A stretch of DNA of 13,887 nt, taken from positions 1-13,887 of the forward strand of contig WTJQ01000234.1 of the NCBI GenBank assembly GCA_011524785.1, in the 5' to 3' direction. Within the stretch, counting starts at the first letter, position 1. Every line of letters begins with the position of its first letter. This DNA is from Planctomycetota bacterium. Its GTDB lineage: Bacteria > Planctomycetota > UBA1135 > GCA-002686595. The position numbers were made by a program, and so were the translations under genes. The notes beneath the pieces are model-generated. The model made no database searches, was not told the DNA's origin, and was given only the letters and a program-made list of their open reading frames with translations. Positions 9,448 through 13,887 of the stretch are shown here, piece by piece.

Positions 9448-10430
9448 CACTGCTCCTCCCGGGCCAGGGCCTGGCCTTGCAGGTGGTAGCTCAGCGCGAC
9501 GAGGCGGCGGGCCTCGAGGACCATCTCCTCGGGGAGCATGGCGCGGTCGCGGTTGGCCAGCAGGCGGGCGAGGCCGCGGCGGGCCTCCTCGAAGCGGCCG
9601 GCATCGAGGGCCTCACGGGCGAGGTCCAGGCTGGTCGCGGTCAGGTCGGGCGAGGGCACCACCGGCACCTCGACGCGCACCTCGGTGGGGGCGGGGGTCG
9701 CCGGCACCTGAGCGCGCAGCTGGGCGGCGACCTCGGAGGCGGCGCGCACCTGGCCCTCGGCCACGGCGCTGGTCACGGCGTCCCCGACGTGGTCGAGGGT
9801 GGCGCGGAAGTCGTCGCCGGCACGCCAGGCGAAGAGCACCAGCGCGGTGTTGGCGACCAGGAAGCACAGGGCCAGGATCTCGACGGTCCGACCGCGGCGG
9901 GCCGGCTCGGGCGTGCCCTCGGGGAGGGCGGCGAGCAGGGTCTCGAGATCGACCGGAGCGAGCTGCTCGGCCTCGGGCTGCTCATCGGCGGCGACGGGCT
10001 CGGCGGCGGGCTGCACTGCGGGCTCCTCGGACGCCGTGGCGGGCGCGGCGGCAGGCGTCTCCACCGGAGCGACAGCCGCGGGGGCCGGCTCGGGCGTGAC
10101 GTCCTCGGTCGCGTCGGTGACGACGACCGGGTCCAGCAGCAGCTCCTCGAAGGCGAAGAGGTCCTCGTCCTCTCCCTCGGGGAGGGCGTCCTCGTTCGCC
10201 AGCGCGGCGATGGCGGGCGGGATCTCGACGGGCTCGACGGGGGTCGCCTCGAAGGCGGCGGGCTCCGGCAGGAGCTCCTCCTCGATCGCAGGGCTCGGCT
10301 CCTCGGCCGGCTGCTGGCTGGCGGGGGCCTCGGCCTCGACGCTCTCCGGCGTGAGGGGCTCGAGGCCCGCCACGTCGGGGAAGTCGAAGAGGTCCTCGTC
10401 CTCGTCGAAGGCTTGGGGATCGTTCGTCAT
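9447..10430 (-). CDS. Single-pass membrane protein with acidic Pro/Ala/Glu-rich cytoplasmic region
   Basis: 327 aa, not recognised as a known family. Residues 1-177 are acidic and rich in Pro, Ala and Glu, and probably disordered. They contain the same acidic-aromatic motif twice: EDEDLFDF (10-17) and EDEDLFAF (87-94). A single membrane helix follows (about 185-202, ILALCFLVANTALVLFAW), preceded by the basic RRGR, so the acidic part should be cytosolic and the C-terminal 125 residues periplasmic. That C-terminal part includes a short helical segment (DDFRATLDHVGDAVTSAV), a Pro/Val linker and a TPR-like region (LDLAREALDAGRFEEARRGLARLLAN). It lies 4 bp after the receiver/ATPase gene and overlaps the STN-protein gene. 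Its topology suits passing information between cytosolic regulators and periplasmic repeat proteins, which is inference. Confidence 0.78.
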   Translation of the reverse strand: MTNDPQAFDEDEDLFDFPDVAGLEPLTPESVEAEAPASQQPAEEPSPAIEEELLPEPAAFEATPVEPVEIPPAIAALANEDALPEGEDEDLFAFEELLLDPVVVTDATEDVTPEPAPAAVAPVETPAAAPATASEEPAVQPAAEPVAADEQPEAEQLAPVDLETLLAALPEGTPEPARRGRTVEILALCFLVANTALVLFAWRAGDDFRATLDHVGDAVTSAVAEGQVRAASEVAAQLRAQVPATPAPTEVRVEVPVVPSPDLTATSLDLAREALDAGRFEEARRGLARLLANRDRAMLPEEMVLEARRLVALSYHLQGQALAREEQ

Positions 10431-10434
10431 GGGG

Positions 10435-11415
10435 TCAGCTCCCGAGCGTGTTGCGCAGGATCGAGCGGGGGTCCGGACCGGCCAGCAGGCGGCCGACGCA
10501 GACGGCGAGGTGAGCGGGCAGCTGGTCGGCCTCGTGGCCGCCGGGCTCGCCCAGGGTCTCGAGGACGCGACTGGCCTCGCCCGGGGCGAAGAAGTCCTCG
10601 TCGGACAGGTCGTCGAGCTCGTTGTCGAAGCGGCTCGAGGCGGCGAACACGCGCAGGGTCACGCGGGTGCCGCGGCCGGGGCGCGTGTCGAGCTGGAGGT
10701 CCTCGACCAGCGAGCAGGCGCGGGCCAGGCCGCCGTCGAAGGCGGAGGACGCGCCGGCCAGGTCCTCGGAGACCACGTCGAAGCCGCGGCCCTCGTCGCT
10801 GATGCGCGCGAGGATCGAGCTGCCGTCGAGCCAGGCCTCGAGGACGATGTCCTCGCCGGCCTCGTCGAAGGCGTGGTCGAGGCAGTTCTGGACGATCTCG
10901 GCCGCGGCGCTGGCGAGGCGGGCGCGCGCGGAGAGGGGCGCGCCGACCTCCAGGGCGAAGGCCGCCAGGCGGCGGGCCACCAGCGCCGGCGTGGCGTCGG
11001 AGAGGGCCACGCGCGTCGGCTGGAGGGTGCGGGCGGGGGCCAGGTCGCGGGCGTCGCCTTCGACGGCGGCGACCAGCTCCTCGATCTTGAAGGGCTTGGC
11101 GAGGACCTCGGAGGCGCCCAGGTGGAGGGCCTCGCGGCAGGTCTCGAAGCTCGGCAGCCCAGTCATGACCACGGCGCGGGAGCGCTGGCCGCGGCGGCGC
11201 AGGTCGGCGAGCAGCTCGAGGCCCGAGGCCTCGACCAGCCGCACGTCGGTGACCACCACGTCGGCCTCGGGCTGGGAGGCGGCTTCCTCGGCCGAGCCGC
11301 ACACCTGGACCCGGTGGCCGCGGGCCTCGAGGACCGCGCACAGGGCCTCGGCCGTGGCGCGCTCGTCCTCGACGAGCAGCACGTCCAGGGTCTTCGGGGT
11401 GGGGGAGGTCGTCAT
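10435..11415 (-). CDS. Response regulator receiver fused to RsbW-type (HATPase_c_2) ATPase domain
   Basis: 326 aa and first gene of the operon. The receiver domain (about 8-120) has the acidic pair E16/D17, phosphoacceptor D57 in VVVTDVRL, T85 and K107 in LAKPF. About residues 135-257 form a GHKL ATPase of the anti-sigma/serine-kinase type: N-box AAAEIVQNCLDHAF (N177), G1 DEGRGFD (207-213), G2-like GGLARACSLVED (228-239) and GRGTRVTLRVF. There is no HisKA domain, so it is not an ordinary sensor kinase. A C-terminal tail (about 260-326) holds the acidic-aromatic LSDEDFFAPGE. The ATG at 11415 fits a GGAAAG sequence (11423-11428) and the sigma-54 promoter just upstream. The frame stays open to 11844, but that extension is Arg/Gly/Pro-rich and crosses the promoter. 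No cognate anti-anti-sigma or SpoIIE phosphatase is visible nearby. Confidence 0.87.
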   Translation of the reverse strand: MTTSPTPKTLDVLLVEDERATAEALCAVLEARGHRVQVCGSAEEAASQPEADVVVTDVRLVEASGLELLADLRRRGQRSRAVVMTGLPSFETCREALHLGASEVLAKPFKIEELVAAVEGDARDLAPARTLQPTRVALSDATPALVARRLAAFALEVGAPLSARARLASAAAEIVQNCLDHAFDEAGEDIVLEAWLDGSSILARISDEGRGFDVVSEDLAGASSAFDGGLARACSLVEDLQLDTRPGRGTRVTLRVFAASSRFDNELDDLSDEDFFAPGEASRVLETLGEPGGHEADQLPAHLAVCVGRLLAGPDPRSILRNTLGS

Positions 11416-11422
11416 GGAAGGA

Positions 11423-11428
11423 CTTTCC
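11423..11428 (-). promoter_or_regulatory. Ribosome binding site of the first operon gene
   Basis: GGAAAG on the minus strand, seven bases before the ATG at 11415. It is moderate rather than strong, but it lies within the short leader predicted from the sigma-54 promoter. This supports 11415 over the upstream in-frame extension. Confidence 0.5.
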
Positions 11429-11443
11429 GTCGGCGGCACACAC

Positions 11444-11458
11444 GCAAGACCGGTGCCA
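11444..11458 (-). promoter_or_regulatory. Sigma-54 (RpoN) promoter of the flagellar operon
   Basis: The minus strand reads TGGCAC-CGGTC-TTGC. The -24 element GG (11456-11457) and -12 element GC (11444-11445) are separated by exactly ten bases, as sigma-54 promoters require, and both blocks match the consensus TGGCAC-N5-TTGC. Initiation about 12 bases downstream of the -12 element would give a leader of roughly 18-20 nt before the ATG at 11415. The operon it would drive encodes a sigma-54 activator, and sigma-54 control of hook-basal-body genes is well known in several phyla. Confidence 0.85.
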
Positions 11459-11567
11459 TGTGCGACGCATCGACCTCTCCGGGCCGTCGGGTTGAGGCTC
11501 AGCGGCCCGAAACGGGAACTTTTTTCATTCCCGGGCCCCGGGGACCCGGGCGGTTCCTTCCCGGTGG

Positions 11568-11588
11568 CCTGTCGGGAATCCCGACAGG
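11568..11588. promoter_or_regulatory. Perfect 10+1+10 bp palindrome, candidate activator (UAS) site
   Basis: CCTGTCGGGA, one central A, then TCCCGACAGG: a perfect inverted repeat centred at 11578, about 133 bp upstream of the -12 element of the sigma-54 promoter. This is the usual distance for an enhancer bound by an NtrC-type activator with a Fis-type helix-turn-helix, such as the one encoded in this operon. It could instead be an RNA hairpin or a site for another dimeric regulator. The sequence feature is certain; the role is inferred. Confidence 0.45.
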
Positions 11589-11592
11589 TGTT

Positions 11593-11637
11593 GGGGGACT
11601 CGACACCCGGCGGGTCCCCCGGCGCCCCGGAGGCGCC
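11593..11637. repeat. Two adjacent inverted repeats next to the palindrome
   Basis: Arms GGGGGAC (11593-11599) and GTCCCCC (11614-11620) are followed directly by GGCGCC-CCGGA-GGCGCC (11621-11637). With the palindrome at 11568-11588 and the self-complementary CCCGGG/CCCCGGGG block at 11530-11550, they form a chain of four potential hairpins in about 110 bp. No T-tract follows any of them on the strand that would matter for termination, so a DNA-level or leader role is as likely as transcription termination. Confidence 0.5.
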
Positions 11638-12040
11638 CTGCATCCGGACCCGCACGTCTGGACCACCGACCAGGAAGAGAAGGACCGCTGCCCTTCTCGC
11701 CGCGGTCCTGGACCTGGCTGTTCCGAGACCCCCCTGACCGAGGCAGGCCTCCTCGCCCGCCGCGCGCAGACGACGGGTGAGCAGGGAACGGAGCGGCCGA
11801 GCGCTGCCGGCGGACGGCACGTGCGCCTCCTCCCGACTCCCCACGCGCGACGGGGCAGAGGTCGAGGGACGCGGGAGCCGCGTGCATCGCCGCTCTCAGC
11901 CAAGATCCGTCGAGCCGGAGGTTCGAGTCAGCGAGCGCTCCGGAGCGTTAACGACTGTTCAGGGGGTGGCGGCAGTTTCCTTGATGAGCGCCTCATGAGA
12001 GTTCCGCCGTCCGACTCCTACCGTGTCGAACGAGGCCGCC

Positions 12041-12081
12041 ATCCGGGGTGCCCTCTCCTTGCTCGACTCCCGGATCACCCC
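12041..12081 (+). promoter_or_regulatory. Possible structured 5' leader of the lipoprotein gene
   Basis: ATCCGGG (12041-12047) pairs with CCCGGAT (12069-12075), while GGGGTG (12045-12050) can pair with CACCCC (12076-12081). The two pairings share bases and so exclude one another. They lie 28-68 bases before the ATG at 12109. This may be chance in GC-rich DNA; no known riboswitch is recognised. Confidence 0.25.
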
Positions 12082-12108
12082 CCCTCCGTTTCGATCGACC
12101 TCCCCTCC

Positions 12109-13503
12109 ATGAAGCTCCTCCTCCCCGCTCTCCCCGCGGCGCTCACCCTCCTCCTGGGCGCCTGCGCCACCACTCCCGACACCTCGGCTCCGTCCGAGGA
12201 GACGTCCGCCGAGCCGACCATCGTCACCCAGATGGGCGACGAGCGGACGCTCCGCCTCAAGGGCGCGCTCGACGCCTTCGCCGCCAACGACATGAGCTAC
12301 GGCGAGGATCTGATGTCGCCCGACCTCCAGATCTGGCTCGCCGACGGTTCGGAGCCGCTCGGCAACGAGGCCTGGGCCGAGGTCGCTGCGCTGACCCACA
12401 AGGCGTTCGAGGACGTGCAGTTCACGAACCTGGCGATGAACACCACCGACTACCCCCAGTACGGGGCGTGGACCTACGCCTGGTGCGTGTTCCAGTGCAC
12501 CAGCCGGGCGACCGGCGAGGTCATGCGCTTCCCCCTCCACATCATGTGGAACTGGGACGGCGACAAGGTCGTGCGCGAGTTCCACTACTCCGACGTCTCC
12601 CGCTACATGGAGGCCATGCAGACGACGCTCGCGCGCCTGGAGGGCGGCGCGGCCCCGTCCCCGTGGGAGTGGGCCCTGGGCCGCTGGAAGGTGACCGGCG
12701 GCGACATGCCGGACGCCGTCGTCCAGTGGACCAAGGTCGGCCCCGACGTCGACGCCGTCGTCGGCTCGTGGATCGACGCGGCCGGCGTCCAGACCCGCCA
12801 GCTCGTGGACTGGGATCCGACCATGGGGCAGCTGACCTCGACCGCTGCCAGCAGCGACGGCGGCCTCGGGCGCCTCGTCCTGACGGACTTCCCTGACGGG
12901 CTCCACATGAACGGCACCTTCCACATGCACACCGCGGACGGCAGCGCCCTGCAGGGTGCCGCCGAGATCGCGCGCGAGGCCGACGACCGCATGGTGCTGC
13001 GCCTCCTCGATGCCAGCGGCCAGACCGTCGAGCGCGTGTTCACTCCGGCGGCCGATGACGAGCCGATGTTCCTGGACCTGGCGCCGGTGACGTCCGGTGG
13101 GGACTGGCGCACGAAGGCCGCTGATGCGGCCCACGCCAGCTACATGGCCGGGGACTTCGACGCCGTCCTGGCGGCCTTCGCCGACGACTGCGACCACCAG
13201 TGGGGTGACCCCAACGGCGGCGCCACCAACGCGGACTGGAAGGCGGGCCTTGCCGTCCACCACGAGGTGTTCTCCGGCATCAGCCTCGAGAACTACTACT
13301 CGATGACGGGTGAGTACTCGGACGGCAACGTCTGGACAGCCTCTTGGTTCGTCTGGACCGGAACCGACCGCAAGACCGGCGAGAAGGCCGAGTTCCTCGT
13401 GCACTGCGCGTGGCGCTGGGAGGGGGACAAGATCGTCGAGGACAAGACCTTCTTCGACGTCGAGCGCTTCGTCGGTCTGATCGAGGCCGCCCAAGAGGGC
13501 TGA
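12109..13503 (+). CDS. Lipoprotein with two SnoaL/NTF2-like domains and a central beta-rich domain
   Basis: 464 aa. The signal peptide ends in a lipobox L16-G17-A18-C19, so the mature protein should be membrane-anchored on Cys19, followed by a Ser/Thr/Glu-rich linker to about residue 40. Residues about 45-175 and 335-460 are two diverged copies of an NTF2/SnoaL-like fold. The best-matching segments are TGEVMRFPLHIMWNWDGDKVV and TGEKAEFLVHCAWRWEGDKIV (H144/W147/W149/K153 against H432/W435/W437/K441). The region between (about 183-320) has a lipocalin/DUF1579-like look: LGRWKVTGG, VGSWIDAAGVQTRQLVDWDP. Such domains bind or turn over small ligands, but no substrate can be assigned. MKLLLP at 12109 is chosen because the signal peptide begins there. 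No Shine-Dalgarno sequence precedes it, unlike the minus-strand genes. It is transcribed alone, away from the flagellar operon. Confidence 0.87.
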   Translation: MKLLLPALPAALTLLLGACATTPDTSAPSEETSAEPTIVTQMGDERTLRLKGALDAFAANDMSYGEDLMSPDLQIWLADGSEPLGNEAWAEVAALTHKAFEDVQFTNLAMNTTDYPQYGAWTYAWCVFQCTSRATGEVMRFPLHIMWNWDGDKVVREFHYSDVSRYMEAMQTTLARLEGGAAPSPWEWALGRWKVTGGDMPDAVVQWTKVGPDVDAVVGSWIDAAGVQTRQLVDWDPTMGQLTSTAASSDGGLGRLVLTDFPDGLHMNGTFHMHTADGSALQGAAEIAREADDRMVLRLLDASGQTVERVFTPAADDEPMFLDLAPVTSGGDWRTKAADAAHASYMAGDFDAVLAAFADDCDHQWGDPNGGATNADWKAGLAVHHEVFSGISLENYYSMTGEYSDGNVWTASWFVWTGTDRKTGEKAEFLVHCAWRWEGDKIVEDKTFFDVERFVGLIEAAQEG

Positions 13504-13515
13504 TCCAGTCCTTGC

Positions 13516-13567
13516 TCACGCCTGGCGCCCCGCCTCGGTCCTGGACCGGGCGGGGCGCCAGGCGTGA
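13516..13567 (+). terminator. Very strong hairpin after the lipoprotein gene, probable terminator
   Basis: Arms of 19 bp (13516-13534 and 13549-13567) are perfectly complementary. An inner stem CGGTC/GACCG extends them, separated from the outer left arm by a single T bulge. It begins 13 bases after the stop codon. No T-tract follows, so termination would not be of the classic U-run type; the stem may instead protect the 3' end of the mRNA. Confidence 0.72.
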
Positions 13568-13662
13568 AGGGGAGTCGGCCCAGCGGGGATTGGCTGCAGC
13601 CCTGGTCCGGTTCGAAGATCCGTCCCGCCAGCGAGGCCTCCGATGGGACCTCACGGCGGAGC

Positions 13663-13846
13663 CTGCTGCGATCCCGCAGGCCCCCCACCGGGCTTCCGGC
13701 AGTGTCCCCGACCGTGCTTCCGCAGCGCTCTTGGCTGCGGTCCCGCAGGGTTGTCAGCTGCGCTCGAGCAGTGCCGTCAGGCGCGTTCCCGCCGTGTCCT
13801 CAGCTGCGTTCCCGCAGCGCTATCAGCTGCGTTCCCGCAGTGCCCT
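13663..13846. repeat. Degenerate 23-bp tandem repeat, eight units
   Basis: Eight consecutive 23-bp units start at 13663, 13686, 13709, 13732, 13755, 13778, 13801 and 13824. The core is CTGCGTTCCCGCAG, usually preceded by CAG and followed by a variable six-base tail such as CGCTAT or TGCCCT. CTGCG and CGCAG are complementary, so a unit can form a 5-bp stem with a 4-base loop. Units 1, 4, 7 and 8 keep the stem intact; the other four are broken. The period is not a multiple of three and stop codons occur, so it is non-coding. Units 7 and 8 are nearly identical, suggesting recent duplication at the right end. Confidence 0.8.
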
Positions 13847-13887
13847 CAGGCAGACCGAGCCCTGGAAGGCGAGCCAGGCGGCGATGC

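Larger units (their letters stand above)
11459..12108. other. Divergent intergenic region without a convincing gene
   Basis: About 650 bp between the start of the minus operon and the plus lipoprotein gene. Open frames exist on both strands but give only Arg/Gly/Pro-rich, low-complexity translations with no recognisable domain, so I call none of them. The region holds a dense run of inverted repeats between 11530 and 11637, a six-T run at 11520-11525, a 12-bp palindrome CGCTCCGGAGCG (11936-11947) overlapping CGTTAACG (11946-11953), and a small dyad ATGAG-CGC-CTCAT (11984-11996) that could be an operator for the lipoprotein gene. I see no clear sigma-70 promoter for that gene. Confidence 0.6.

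Noticed and set aside
11506..11525. CCCG-AAA-CGGG followed by AAC and six Ts, resembling a plus-strand terminator
   Set aside because: The stem is only 4 bp and no plus-strand gene ends nearby. The T-tract is better considered as part of the upstream promoter region.
11416..11844. N-terminal extension of the receiver/ATPase protein (start at 11844)
   Set aside because: The added 143 residues are Arg/Gly/Pro-rich and without a domain. They would cross the sigma-54 promoter, and the receiver domain begins naturally just after the ATG at 11415.
11499..11903. Minus-strand 134-codon frame in the intergenic region
   Set aside because: Its composition is that of random GC-rich sequence, it has no ribosome-binding sequence and no recognisable motif, and it overlaps the hairpin cluster.
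11981..12021. TTGATG and TCCTAC as a sigma-70 promoter for the lipoprotein gene
   Set aside because: The spacing between them does not fit and each matches the consensus only partly.
9799..13503. A single plus-strand frame open for about 1,230 codons, running antisense to three minus genes and into the lipoprotein
   Set aside because: High GC leaves antisense frames open. Only the part from 12109 has a signal peptide and domain pattern; the rest mirrors the minus-strand genes or is low complexity.
13663..13846. CRISPR array
   Set aside because: The 23-bp units are directly adjacent, degenerate along their length and lack unique spacers; no cas gene is present.
13823..13885. Possible C-terminal end of a minus-strand gene entering from the right edge (reads IAAWLAFQGSVCLRALRERS, then stop)
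   Set aside because: Only 20 codons are visible and the last few lie inside the tandem repeat, so a gene cannot be told from chance. The next stretch of the contig would decide it.

Overview
The window is very GC-rich (about 70% by eye). It carries one long minus-strand flagellar operon, a separate plus-strand lipoprotein gene and a short repeat-bearing tail. The organism is a motile diderm bacterium: there are basal-body genes, a lipoprotein signal, a periplasmic STN-type domain and a sigma-54 regulatory circuit. High-GC Planctomycetota or a similar deep Gram-negative lineage would fit. I cannot fix the taxonomy from this sequence alone.

Positions 11458 down to 1 (minus strand) read as one polycistron of 13 genes. 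Most junctions are 1-4 bp stop/start overlaps or gaps under 25 bp, and the largest gap is 45 bp. In transcription order the genes are: a receiver/RsbW-like ATPase fusion; an acidic single-pass membrane protein; a secreted STN + TPR-like protein; a small secreted helical-repeat protein; a cytosolic PAS histidine kinase (FlgS-like); an NtrC-type sigma-54 activator (FlgR-like); then flgB, flgC, fliE, fliF, fliG, fliH and the 5' part of fliI, which runs off the left edge. These last genes encode the proximal rod, the MS-ring, the rotor/switch base and the export ATPase with its regulator, so they are the earliest parts of the hook-basal body.

A near-consensus sigma-54 promoter (TGGCAC-N5-TTGC) lies about 30 bp before the first start codon. 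A perfect 10+1+10 bp palindrome sits about 130 bp further upstream, at enhancer distance. Because the operon encodes its own likely sigma-54 activator and kinase, positive autoregulation is the natural reading.

Positions 11459-12108 form a roughly 650 bp divergent intergenic region with no convincing gene but several strong inverted repeats. Positions 12109-13503 (plus) encode a lipoprotein with two copies of an NTF2/SnoaL-like domain flanking a beta-rich middle domain. It is followed by a very strong hairpin (13516-13567). The last part (13663-13846) is an eight-copy degenerate 23-bp tandem repeat, many units of which contain a small hairpin.

The least explained part is the four-gene block at the head of the operon (7235-11415). 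It is co-transcribed with the flagellar regulators and basal body, and I recognise none of its members as a standard flagellar protein. It is the best candidate here for an undescribed flagellar control or envelope module.
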